Assembly (NCBI RefSeq): GCF_041431415.1
Contig: NZ_CP107845.1
Span: 1,178,001-1,242,000, forward strand
DNA length: 64,000 bases
Direction of reading: 5' to 3'
Source: Streptomyces sp. NBC_00513
Lineage (GTDB): Bacteria > Actinomycetota > Actinomycetes > Streptomycetales > Streptomycetaceae
The notes under the pieces were generated by a model. It was given only the letters and a program-made list of their open reading frames with translations, did not search any database and was not told where the DNA came from. A program made the position numbers and the translations under genes. Positions 46,162 to 54,569 of the stretch are shown here, in pieces. Each line of letters starts with the position of its first letter. Position 1 is the first letter of the stretch.

Positions 46162-47040
46162 ATGTCGAACCGGATCACGGTAGGTCTGGACGGATCGGGC
46201 GCCGACACCGCCGCAGCCGACTGGGCCGCCCACGAGGCCGAACTGCGCGGCGCGGCGCTGGAACTCGTCCACGCGGAGGACTGGGCCCAGTACGGTCCCT
46301 TCGCGGTGCCGCTCCCCGAACCGCGTGAACAGTGGGCGGAGGAGCTCCTTTCGCGCACACGGGACCGGCTGCTGCGCGAACACGGCACGCTCGACATCAG
46401 CACCCACGGCACCAAAGGACTCGCGGCCTCCAAGGTCCTCGCCTCGTCCGCAGCCGATGCGGACCTGCTCGTGCTCGGCACACGCGGTCTCGGCGCCATA
46501 GCCGGGTTCATCGTGGGCTCGACCGGCTCGGCGACCATCCCCGAGACCGACACGCCCGTCGTCCTCGTGCGCTCCGTCGACGGCCAAGACAGTCCGCCCG
46601 GGCACGCGGGTGATGCCGGACCGGTGGTGCTCGGAGTGGACCTGCGCAGCAACTGCGACCGGCTCCTCGCTTTCGCCTGCGAGGAAGCGGACCGGCGGGC
46701 CTGCCCGCTCGTCGTCGTACACGGCTGGTCGCTCCCGCCGGCCTTCTCCTACGCTCCCGTCCTCGACCCCGGCGTCGAGAAGGAGATGGCCGACGGACTC
46801 GAGACCACGCTCAGCGAGCTGCTGCGCCCCTGGGAGAAGAAGTACCCGCGGCTCGCCCTCGATGCCCGCATCGTCATCGGCCAGCCCGCCATCCAGATCC
46901 TGGACGCCGCGTCCGGCGCGGCACTCGTCGTGGTCGGCCGGCGTATCCGCCGTCCGGCACTCGGCGCTCGCATCGGCCCCATCACCCACGCGGTGATGCA
47001 CCACGCCACCTCACCGGTCGCCGTCGTGGCGCACGACTGA
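46162..47040 (+). CDS. Universal stress protein, two-domain
   Basis: A 292-residue tandem USP: 'VGLDGSGADTAAADWAAHEA', 'LVLGTRGLGAIAGFIVGSTG', then 'VVGRRIRRPALGARIGPITHAVM' in the second half. GGGAGGA lies before the ATG. It is 24 bases before the Acg-like gene, so the two likely share a transcript started from the two upstream boxes. Confidence 0.92.
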   Translation: MSNRITVGLDGSGADTAAADWAAHEAELRGAALELVHAEDWAQYGPFAVPLPEPREQWAEELLSRTRDRLLREHGTLDISTHGTKGLAASKVLASSAADADLLVLGTRGLGAIAGFIVGSTGSATIPETDTPVVLVRSVDGQDSPPGHAGDAGPVVLGVDLRSNCDRLLAFACEEADRRACPLVVVHGWSLPPAFSYAPVLDPGVEKEMADGLETTLSELLRPWEKKYPRLALDARIVIGQPAIQILDAASGAALVVVGRRIRRPALGARIGPITHAVMHHATSPVAVVAHD

Positions 47041-47064
47041 GGCCGCACAGACAGGACCAGTCCC

Positions 47065-48057
47065 GTGACCGCAACCCACCTCGACCCCGACACCGTCATC
47101 CAGCTCGTCGGCGACGCCGTCACCGCCCCGTCCATGCACAACGCCCAGCCATGGAAGTTCGTGTTCCATGCCGGCAGCGGCGCTCTCGCCCTGTACGGCG
47201 ATCCGGAACGCGCGATGACGCGGACCGACCCGAACCACCGCAGCCTCCACCTCGGTTGCGCCGCGGCGCTGTTCAACCTGCGCGTGTCCGCGGCCTGGAT
47301 CGGTCTCCCGGTCCGCATCCAGCTCTTGCCCGACGACGCCGAACCATGGCTGTTCGCCACGGTGACCATCGACGAAACTGCGGGCGCGGACCGCGAGCTC
47401 GCCTCCCTGCACGACGCCGTCCGGCGTCGGCACACCAGCCGGTACCCCTTCAGCGAGGAGCCGGTGCCGACCGCACTGCTCGACGGTCTGTGGGCCGCTG
47501 CCCACTTGGAGGGCTGCCGCCTCACCGTCCCGGACACCTGGCACATCGACACCGTGCTCGGGCTGGTACGGGACGCAGAACACCGCGAGGGGATCGATCC
47601 GCTCGCCCGGGCGGAAACCGCAGCCTGGGCCTCCCCCACGCAGGACGCTTCGGGCAAGCGCAGTGACGGCATTCCCGCCGCCGCGTTCGGACCGAAGGCT
47701 TCTGGCGGCCGCACGCCCGTACGTGACTTCGGCTGGGCCAACCCGATACCGGATCGCGGCTGGGCCGTGTTCGAGAAGCGGCCGCAACTGGCTCTGCTGA
47801 GCACCCCGGGGGACACGAGAGCCGACTGGCTGCGTGCAGGCCAGGCAATGGAGCGGGTCCTTCTGCAGGCCACCGCCGACGGCCTCGCCACGTCGATGAC
47901 GTCACATCCCCTGGAATGGCCGGAGTTGCGCTGGACGGTTCGCGACCCCGTCGCGGCCACGGGACACGTGCAAATGGTCTTCCGCCTCGGCTACGGCCCC
48001 GCAGGCCCCGACACGCCCCGCCGCCCGTTGACCGAGGTCCTGGAAATCCGGGAGTAG
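47065..48057 (+). CDS. Acg-family nitroreductase-like protein
   Basis: A 330-residue protein of the Acg family, known from the DosR regulon (Rv2032, Rv3131). The N-terminal 'DAVTAPSMHNAQPWKFVF' and the 'RHTSRYPF' segment are family features; the last part has 'GQAMERVLLQATADGLATS', as in nitroreductases. In mycobacterial Acg, FMN is bound but a lid covers it, and no nitroreductase activity was seen, so storage or sequestration of flavin was proposed. The start is GTG. It has no further paralogue here. Confidence 0.85.
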   Translation: MTATHLDPDTVIQLVGDAVTAPSMHNAQPWKFVFHAGSGALALYGDPERAMTRTDPNHRSLHLGCAAALFNLRVSAAWIGLPVRIQLLPDDAEPWLFATVTIDETAGADRELASLHDAVRRRHTSRYPFSEEPVPTALLDGLWAAAHLEGCRLTVPDTWHIDTVLGLVRDAEHREGIDPLARAETAAWASPTQDASGKRSDGIPAAAFGPKASGGRTPVRDFGWANPIPDRGWAVFEKRPQLALLSTPGDTRADWLRAGQAMERVLLQATADGLATSMTSHPLEWPELRWTVRDPVAATGHVQMVFRLGYGPAGPDTPRRPLTEVLEIRE

Positions 48058-48186
48058 ACACCACGGCGCCTACCGCGGTTCAGTTCTTCCCGAGGGTGGC
48101 GGCGTGGTCGGGTACGGCGGTCTGCAGCTCCTTGGACGGACGCTCGCAGCCCGTGGACCGCGGCCTCGGCGGCAAGGTCAGCGACG

Positions 48187-49650
48187 TTACCGCCACGTCC
48201 GTCCAGTCCGGGAATGGGGGGCTGCCGCGTAGATGGCGAGGATGTCCCACCTCGGGCGCGCACCAGTGTTAGCCGGGCGCGCGGGCGAGCTAACGGCCAT
48301 CGCCAGTCCGGCGGGCAGCAGGGTGAGCAAGCTGTCGGCTACTGGGCCAGGACGGGCAGTGGTGCCCTCGGCAGCCGTGTCGTGCTGGTAGACATCGGGG
48401 ATGCCGTCGTTGTCGGCGTCAGTGTTCTCCGCCTCGTACAGCCGCCGGTAGACGGTGTTGCGCCGACGCAGCAGGACGGCTGCAAGGACCGCGGCGATCA
48501 GCGAGGCGACGAGCACGGCGGCCTTGACGTGCTCGCCGGTCTCGCCGCCGGGGAAGGCGAGTTCTCCGATGAGGAGGGCGACGGTGAAGCCGATCCCGGC
48601 CAGTACGGACAGGCCCAGGACATCGGCCCAGGCGAGGTCGGGGTTGAGCTGGGCGCGGGTGAAGCGGGCGGCCAGGTAGGTTCCGGCGAAGATGCCCACC
48701 GTCTTGCCGACGACCAGGCCGATCACCACACCGAGGGGCTCGTGGCTGGTGAACACCGCGCCCAGGGCGGGGCCGGAGATGCTCACCCCGGCAGCGAACA
48801 GCGCGAACAGCGGCACCGCGATACCGGCGGAGAGCGGGTGGGCCAGGTGCGAGACCCGCGAAGCGGGCGAGACGTCCTCGCCTACGTCACGGGTGGTGCG
48901 CAGGATCAGGCCCATGGCGACGCCGGCCACGGTGGCGTGGACGCCGCCGTTGTACATCAGTGCCCAGGTCACTACCCCGAGGGGCACGTACCACCACCAG
49001 CCGCGCACCCGCAGCCGCTGCAGCAGGTAGAAGAGCACCAGGCCCCCGGCGGCTCCGACGAGCGCCCACAGGTTCAGGTCGAAGGTGAAGAACACCGCGA
49101 TGATCAGGATCGCGCCCAGGTCGTCGACGACGGCGAGGGTGAGGAGGAAGGTGCGCAGCGCGGCCGGCAGGTGCGTGGACAGCACCGCCAGGACCGCCAG
49201 GGCGAACGCGATGTCCGTGGCCATCGGGACCGCCCAGCCCGCACTGCTGCCGCCGCCCGCCGTGGTGGTGGCCAGGTAGAGGGCGGCGGGTACGGCCATC
49301 CCGCACAACGCGGCGATGACCGGCAGCGCGGCTGTGGCCGGGGTACGCAGCTCACCGACGACCAGCTCGCGCTTCAGCTCGATCCCGGCCACGAGGAAGA
49401 ACACGGCCAGCAGCCCGTCCGCCGTCCAGTGCCCCACCGACAGATCCAGGCCGAGGGCCGGTATCCCGAAGTGGAAGTCGCGCACGGACGCGTATGCCGC
49501 GCTCCACGGGCTGTTGGCCCAGATCAGCGCGAGGACGGCCGCACCGAGGAGGACCAGGCCGCCGACGGTCTCGGTGCGCAGGGCGCGGGTGATCGCCTGC
49601 CGTTCTGGCAAGGGCAGCAGTCCGAGGAAAGGGGAGCGGGTGCCGGCCAT
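48187..49650 (-). CDS. nhaA: Na+/H+ antiporter NhaA with extended C-terminus
   Basis: A 487-residue antiporter with the typical NhaA run: 'GLLAVFFLVAGIELKRELVVGEL', 'PMATDIAFALAVLAVL' with the Asp pair region 'VVDDLGAILIIAVF', and 'GVHATVAGV'. The usual protein ends soon after 'ENTDADNDGIPDVYQ'; here about 60 more residues follow, ending in an Arg/Pro-rich tail unlike the family. The tail may come from loss of the normal stop. The ATG at 49650 gives the standard N-terminus. A GGGCAG/CTGCCC inverted repeat lies upstream at 49769-49785. Confidence 0.88.
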   Translation of the reverse strand: MAGTRSPFLGLLPLPERQAITRALRTETVGGLVLLGAAVLALIWANSPWSAAYASVRDFHFGIPALGLDLSVGHWTADGLLAVFFLVAGIELKRELVVGELRTPATAALPVIAALCGMAVPAALYLATTTAGGGSSAGWAVPMATDIAFALAVLAVLSTHLPAALRTFLLTLAVVDDLGAILIIAVFFTFDLNLWALVGAAGGLVLFYLLQRLRVRGWWWYVPLGVVTWALMYNGGVHATVAGVAMGLILRTTRDVGEDVSPASRVSHLAHPLSAGIAVPLFALFAAGVSISGPALGAVFTSHEPLGVVIGLVVGKTVGIFAGTYLAARFTRAQLNPDLAWADVLGLSVLAGIGFTVALLIGELAFPGGETGEHVKAAVLVASLIAAVLAAVLLRRRNTVYRRLYEAENTDADNDGIPDVYQHDTAAEGTTARPGPVADSLLTLLPAGLAMAVSSPARPANTGARPRWDILAIYAAAPHSRTGRTWR

Positions 49651-50208
49651 GGCAGTGGCCTCCGGTATGTCGACGACGAGAGGGCACACTGCCCCCAGGA
49701 CGCCGACCAGACTTCCCGGCACACCGCGCGCCAGCTCTTGACGCGTTCTTTACACCGTATCCACCGGAGGGCAGGCTGTCTGCCCCGGACGCCTCTGCAA
49801 GATCACAACGGTGTCAGGCTGTTATCAGTCCTGGAGTAAGGCGCAACACCATGCAGCGATGGCGGCGAGCACGAGTGCGGCGGCCGCGTAGAGCTCGGGC
49901 CGCTCGGCGGGCATCGTGTAGAAGACAGCGCCCGCGATCGCGAGGATCGCGCCCCTCTCCAGCAGGGGCGAGGCCAGACAGCGAGCGGGGTGGCGGGTCA
50001 TCGCGAGTCAGGACCCGGCAGGCGAGGCGTGGTGCAGGCGCGTACGGAGCGTTTCGGCGTGTGGCCGGCTGAGCCCGGAGTTTGTCGACCTGTTCGGTGG
50101 CGGCCTGCTCGTACTCGCGCACGCGCCGCAGCAGGGCCTCGCGCTCGCCGTGTCGAGGCCGGGCAGGGCTGAACTGCTCTGCACCGAGCAGCCCGGCGGA
50201 GCACGGGG
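49651..50208. other. 558-base stretch between NhaA and the MFS gene
   Basis: Apart from the NhaA promoter region (with the 6-bp inverted repeat at 49769-49785) it holds one or two possible small genes, described separately. No RNA gene or repeat is seen. Confidence 0.5.
49825..50001 (-). CDS. Possible small membrane protein, 58 residues
   Basis: Reads from an ATG at 50001 to a TGA at 49825. Two hydrophobic stretches are visible: 'GAILAIAGAVFY' and 'ELYAAAALVLAAIAAWCCALL'. A frame overlapping the MFS stop (ATGA at 50212) starts with the helical 'EREALLRRVREYEQAATEQVDKL' and runs into the same region in another frame. The two may be the parts of one gene split by a frameshift, or the second may be chance. 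Function unknown. Confidence 0.35.
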   Translation of the reverse strand: MTRHPARCLASPLLERGAILAIAGAVFYTMPAERPELYAAAALVLAAIAAWCCALLQD

Positions 50209-51430
50209 TCATGTGGGCAGGCGGGGCGGGCGGCTTCCGAGGCTGGTGACGGCAGCCACGGCGGAGAGAGCGGCGAGGAGTACGAACAGGGCGGGGTAGC
50301 CGCCGAGCGGTGCGGCGAGGGCGGCGCCGGCGAAGGGGGCGAGGGCCGCCGCGGTGTGGGCTGGTGCGGCAAGGAGCCCGGAGAGACGGCCGTAGTGGGT
50401 GGTGCCCCAGCGGTCGGTGACGGCAGTGGCCTGGAGGAGGGTGAGGTTGCCGCGGATTGTTCCCGCAACCACGGCGAGTGCGACCAAGAGTGCGTAGGGC
50501 CCGGCGATGACCCCGAGAGCGGCGGTGGTGAGGCCGCCGAGTCCGACCATTGCGGTGGTTCGGGCGGTCACGCCGGTGCGGCGGGCCAGGACGGCGTAGA
50601 GGGTGCGGCCGAGAGTCTGTCCGGCGCCGCCGAGTCCGAGGGCCCAGGCGGCTTGGGAGGTGGTGTATCCGCGTTCGAGCAGGAGGGGGAACGAGTCCCA
50701 TCACGACGGCGTACATCGCGAACCCGGAGAGGGCGAAGGTGGCGGCCAGCATCCCGAACGCCCTGCTGCGCACCACGGAATCTCTGCCGTCGGCGGCATG
50801 GGCGGGGCCTTTGGCGGCGGGCGGCCAGGGGGCTTTGAGTGCGAGGGCGTGGGCGGGGATCGTAACGAGGGCGAGGATCGCGGCGAGCGCGGTGTAGGTG
50901 GCGCGCCACGACATGTGGTCGGCGAGGACGGCGGTCAGGGGTGCGTAGAGCGTGGAGGCGAGACCGCCTGCGAGGGTGACGATGGTCAGGGCGTGGATGT
51001 GGTCGGGGGCCCACCAGCGGGTGAGGGCGGCGAAGGCGGGCTGGTAGAAGGTGGCGGCCATCGCCGCTCCGGCCAGCAGCCACCCTGCGGAGAAGACGGC
51101 GAGGTTGGGGGCGGCGGCCACGGTGAGCAGGCTGAGCACGCCGAGGACGGAGCCGGCGGTCATGACGAGGCGAGGGCCGCGGTGGTCCAGGACGCGGCCG
51201 ACGTAGATGCCGGTGAGGGCGGAGACGAGGAGGGCGGCGGAGAACGCGGCGGTGGTGGCGCCCGCGCTCCAGCCGGTGTCGGCGGTGATGGCGGGGTTCA
51301 TGACGGGGAAGGCGTAGTAGAGGATGCCCCAGCTGGTGATCTGGGTGACGCACAGGGCGGGCAGTGCGGCGCGTGGCCGCGACCGGACCCCCGTCCCGGT
51401 CGCGGCCACGCCGGCCTCGGTGTGCGGCAT
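50209..51430 (-). pseudogene. MFS transporter gene with one-base frameshift (organoarsenical exporter candidate)
   Basis: The first part, from the ATG at 51430, reads through about eight helices to 'GFAMYAVVMGLVP'. There the frame is lost at a run of five C (plus-strand G 50685-50689). Removing one base restores 'LLLERGYTTSQAAWALGLGG' and the last four helices, ending at 50209; the whole then has 406 residues, a normal MFS length. It lies five bases behind the Cys-tailed flavoprotein and is part of the arsenic island, where MFS proteins export trivalent or methylated arsenicals. The extra base may be a sequencing error in a homopolymer, or a true inactivation. Confidence 0.75.
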
Positions 51431-51435
51431 GGTGT

Positions 51436-52803
51436 TCAGCAGCCGCCGAAAAAGGGAGCGGGGGCGCCGACGGTGAGGGTCGCGGGCGCCGCGCAGCAGC
51501 CGCCGCCGCTGGTCTCTTCGGCGGCCGCGGGCTGGTCGAAGAGGCCGGCGCCGCCGCAGACTCCGGTCTCGGGAAGGGTGAGTTCGACGCGTTCGGCGGC
51601 TTCCTGGTCGCCGGCGAGGTGGGCGGCGATGGAGCGGACCTGCTCGTAGCCGGTCATCGCGAGGAAGGTCGGCGCGCGGCCGTAGGACTTCATGCCGACG
51701 AGGTAGACGCCCTGTTCGGGGTGGGACAGTTCGTTCACGCCGTGCGGGTAGACGGTGCCGCACGAGTGCTGGTTCGGATCGATCAGCGGCGCGAGCTCGA
51801 CCGGTGCCTGGAGGCGCTCGTCCAGGCCCAGGCGCAGCTCGGAGACGAAGGACAGGTCGGGGCGCAGGCCGGTCAGGACGATGACCTCGTCGACCGCGTC
51901 GAGGCGGCGGCCGTCCTCGGCGACCAGGATCAGGCGGCCGTCGCTGTCGCGCTGGATGGCGTCGGTGCGGAAGCCGGTGACGGCGTCGGCGTAGCCGTTG
52001 TCGACGGCGGCCTTGGCGGCCAGGCCGAGGGCTCCGCGGGCGGGGAGCTGGTCGGCGCTGCCGCCGCCGAAGGTGGAGCCGGAGATACCGCGGCGCAGGA
52101 TCCAGGTGGCATGTGTGCCGGTGGCGTCCTCGGCCTTGGCGAGGTCGGCGAGGTAGGCCAGCGTGGTGAAGGCGGAGGCGCCCGAGCCGATGACGGCGAT
52201 GCGCTTGCCCGCGTACCGGGCCCGGGTGGCCGGGTTCTTGAGGTCGGGGATGCGGTAGGAGATCCGGTCGCCGGCAGCCTTCTCGCCGAGGGCGGGCAGG
52301 CCGTCGCCGCCGATGGGGCTCGGGGTGGACCAGGTGCCGGAGGCGTCGATGACGGCGGAGGCCAGGATGCGTTCCTCGGTGCCGTCCGCGTTCGCGATGC
52401 GCACGGTGAAGGGCTGCTGCTCGCGGTCGGCGTCCACGATCCGGTCGCGGCCGAGGCGGGAGACGCCGGTGACGGTGGCGCCGTAGCGGACCCTTTCCCC
52501 GAGGACGTCGGCGAGGGGCTGGAGGTAGAGGGCGGCCCAGTCGGCGCCGGAGGGGTACGTCGCGCCCTCGGGTGCCGTCCAGCCGGTAGGAGCCAGAAGC
52601 TTCTCGGCGGCCGGGTCCACGAGCTCGGACCAGGTGGAGAACAGCCGAACGTGACCCCATTCGCGTACCGCGGCGGCGGCGGCCGCTCCGGCTTCCAGGA
52701 CCAGGGGCTTGATGCCGCGCCCGGTGAGGTGGGCTGCGGCCGCCAGGCCGGCGGGGCCCGCTCCGATCACGGCGACGGGCAGGGCTTCGGTGGATGCGTT
52801 CAC
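51436..52803 (-). CDS. Flavin-dependent oxidoreductase of ars island with Cys-rich tail (ArsO-like)
   Basis: A 455-residue flavoprotein. It has the FAD fold 'VIGAGPAGLAAAAHL' at the start and an NADPH fold 'RIAVIGSGASAFTTLAYLADL' near residue 200, like flavin-containing monooxygenases and thioredoxin-reductase-like proteins. It ends with 'GVCGGAG', 'GGGCCAAP' and 'FFGGC', four Cys including an adjacent pair, which could hold As(III). It is divergent from the arsR/arsN pair and only five bases from the MFS gene. Similar ArsO-type proteins occur in ars operons, but their reaction is not settled. The start is the ATG at 52803. Confidence 0.8.
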   Translation of the reverse strand: MNASTEALPVAVIGAGPAGLAAAAHLTGRGIKPLVLEAGAAAAAAVREWGHVRLFSTWSELVDPAAEKLLAPTGWTAPEGATYPSGADWAALYLQPLADVLGERVRYGATVTGVSRLGRDRIVDADREQQPFTVRIANADGTEERILASAVIDASGTWSTPSPIGGDGLPALGEKAAGDRISYRIPDLKNPATRARYAGKRIAVIGSGASAFTTLAYLADLAKAEDATGTHATWILRRGISGSTFGGGSADQLPARGALGLAAKAAVDNGYADAVTGFRTDAIQRDSDGRLILVAEDGRRLDAVDEVIVLTGLRPDLSFVSELRLGLDERLQAPVELAPLIDPNQHSCGTVYPHGVNELSHPEQGVYLVGMKSYGRAPTFLAMTGYEQVRSIAAHLAGDQEAAERVELTLPETGVCGGAGLFDQPAAAEETSGGGCCAAPATLTVGAPAPFFGGC

Positions 52804-52822
52804 GACGGGCTCCCCTATTGAT

Positions 52823-52894
52823 TCGACGTCTGTCGATGTCCTGACGCCTTAAGAATGCACTCGACATCGACGTTGGTCAACATAGACATGTGTC
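52823..52894. promoter_or_regulatory. Inverted repeats in the arsR/flavoprotein divergent promoter
   Basis: TCGAC (52823-52827) and GTCGA (52832-52836) form one inverted repeat, and GACATGTGTC (52885-52894) another. A further TCGAC-type half-site is near 52861. The gap separates the flavoprotein start at 52803 from arsR at 52918, so these are candidate ArsR operators. Confidence 0.5.
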
Positions 52895-52917
52895 GAAGTT
52901 CAAAGGATGATGGGGGC

Positions 52918-53283
52918 ATGTCCACTGTGAAGGTGTTGCCGCTGCTGGAGCCGGAGGCCGTGGCCCCGTGCTGCCCACCCCTGACCGAGCGCCCGCTGAC
53001 GGCCGAGGAGGCCGAACGGACCGCCCTGATGTTCAAGGCCCTCGGCGACCCGGTACGCCTGCGCCTGTTCTCCGCCGTCGCCTCCCACGAGGGCGGTGAG
53101 GCGTGCGTGTGCGACATCTCCGACGTCGGCGTCTCCCAGCCCACCGTCTCCCACCACCTGAAGAAGCTCCGCGAGGCGGGCCTGCTCTCCTCCGAACGGC
53201 GCGGGACCTGGGTGTACTACCGGGTCGAACCGACCGTCCTCGCGGCCATGGGTCAGCTCCTCACCCGCGCGGCCGCCGCGTGA
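52918..53283 (+). CDS. arsR: ArsR-family arsenite-responsive repressor
   Basis: A 121-residue winged-helix repressor. The helix-turn-helix is 'VSQPTVSHHLKKLREAGLL' (from about residue 72), followed by the wing 'SSERRGTWVYYRVEP'. It has Cys18-Cys19 at the N-terminus and Cys63/Cys65 in 'EACVCDI', resembling the corynebacterial ArsR type, where an N-terminal Cys pair and a helix Cys form the As(III) site. The ATG at 52918 was chosen for that length. It overlaps arsN by GTGA and faces two inverted repeats upstream. Confidence 0.9.
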   Translation: MSTVKVLPLLEPEAVAPCCPPLTERPLTAEEAERTALMFKALGDPVRLRLFSAVASHEGGEACVCDISDVGVSQPTVSHHLKKLREAGLLSSERRGTWVYYRVEPTVLAAMGQLLTRAAAA

Positions 53284-53774
53284 GCATCACCATCACGCCG
53301 CTGACCGACGGGCACGCTGACGAGGTCCTGGCGATCTACCAGGCGGGTATCGACGAGGGCAACGCCACCTTCGAGATCACCGCCCCGACCTGGGCCGAGT
53401 TCGACGCGGCGAGGCTACCCGAGCACCGCTTCGCCGCGCTCGACACCGACGGCAAGGTGCTCGGGTGGGTTGCCGCCACCCGGGTCTCCGACCGTTGCGC
53501 GTACGCGGGCGTTGTCGAGCACTCCGTCTACGTCCACCCCGGCGCCCGGGGCTGCGGTGTCGCCGGGCAGCTCCTGGCGGCGCTGGTGGAGTCGACCGAG
53601 GCCGCGGGGATCTGGACGATCCAGTCCGGGATCTTCCCCGAGAACGCCGCCAGCCTCGCCGTCCACGCGCGGGCCGGATTCCGGGCCATCGGCACGCGCG
53701 AGCGCATCAGCCGCCATCACGGCGCCTGGCGGGACGTGGTCCTGCTGGAGCGCCGCAGCCCAGGGGTCGGCTGA
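53280..53774 (+). CDS. arsN: ArsN-like GNAT N-acetyltransferase (arsinothricin/phosphinothricin type)
   Basis: A 164-residue GNAT enzyme close to phosphinothricin acetyltransferases. It has 'NATFEITAPTWAEFD' in the substrate region, and 'VEHSVYVHPGARGCGVAGQLLAALV' containing the acetyl-CoA loop. When such a gene is fused by overlap to arsR it is usually ArsN, and ArsN1 from other bacteria acetylates the arsenic antibiotic arsinothricin. Here the context points the same way; the substrate is inferred. GTG start overlapping the arsR stop. Confidence 0.82.
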   Translation: MSITITPLTDGHADEVLAIYQAGIDEGNATFEITAPTWAEFDAARLPEHRFAALDTDGKVLGWVAATRVSDRCAYAGVVEHSVYVHPGARGCGVAGQLLAALVESTEAAGIWTIQSGIFPENAASLAVHARAGFRAIGTRERISRHHGAWRDVVLLERRSPGVG

Positions 53775-53828
53775 CTGTGTATCGAGCGTTCGCGCCCGGG
53801 TGTCGGCGGCGGGGGCGATGATGCGTGG

Positions 53829-54557
53829 ATGGCTATCGACATCGCGTGGGCGCGCACCGAACTCGCTGAGTTCCTCCGTCTGTCGGAAACCTATGTTCCG
53901 GCCAATGAGCCCGGGGCGATGGTCTCCAGCCGCTTGAGGAACCGGGGCACGCAGCAGGAAATCATCGCGAGTGCCCAGATCGTGGAGCAGATACTCGACC
54001 GGGTTCTGCCGGCATGGCGCTCCAACGTGCCCTCGCACAAGAGCAACCGGTGGCTGCAACATCGTGAGGCGGCCCAGCGAGCCGACGTTGCGCTCGTGCG
54101 TGAAGCAGAGGTTCGCGAGCGCCTGGGTGACAACGCGCCCCAGATCAGCGCCTCAGCGATGCACCCGTGGGTCTGGGACGGCGCGAAAGCCCTATGGCAG
54201 AGCGGGCACTTTCGTGAGGCTGTCACTGCTGCCGCGCGGAAGGTGAATGCCGAAACCCAGAACAGGGTCGGCCGGCGCGACGTCAGCGAAGCCTCTCTGT
54301 TTCAAAGCGTCTTCTCCAAGGACGCCCCGAAGCCCGGACAGCCCCGCCTGCGGCTTATGGCGGACGACGGCGGCGACACCTTCCGCAGCGTCCATCGAGG
54401 CGCAATGGCCTTTGCCGAGGGCTGCTACGCAGGCATTCGCAATCCCAACAGTCATGAGGACGGCCTCCCGGAGTTGCCGGAGCACGAAGCTCTCGAACAG
54501 CTCGCCGCTTTCAGCGTCCTGGCACGTTGGGTGGATGGCGCCACGGTTTCCGCGTAG
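53829..54557 (+). CDS. HEPN-motif protein, TIGR02391 (Ymh) family
   Basis: A 242-residue protein. The C-terminal half has the family's 'HPWVWDGAKALWQSGHFREA', then 'SLFQSVFS', and a RNxxxH motif 'RNPNSH' (R204 to H209), the metal-independent RNase signature of HEPN domains. HEPN proteins are often toxins or abortive-infection effectors; no antitoxin is seen next to it. It lies between arsN and the second flavoprotein and is not an arsenic gene by sequence, so it is a passenger of the island or a defence gene. Confidence 0.75.
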   Translation: MAIDIAWARTELAEFLRLSETYVPANEPGAMVSSRLRNRGTQQEIIASAQIVEQILDRVLPAWRSNVPSHKSNRWLQHREAAQRADVALVREAEVRERLGDNAPQISASAMHPWVWDGAKALWQSGHFREAVTAAARKVNAETQNRVGRRDVSEASLFQSVFSKDAPKPGQPRLRLMADDGGDTFRSVHRGAMAFAEGCYAGIRNPNSHEDGLPELPEHEALEQLAAFSVLARWVDGATVSA

Positions 54558-54569
54558 TGGGGAAGCAGG

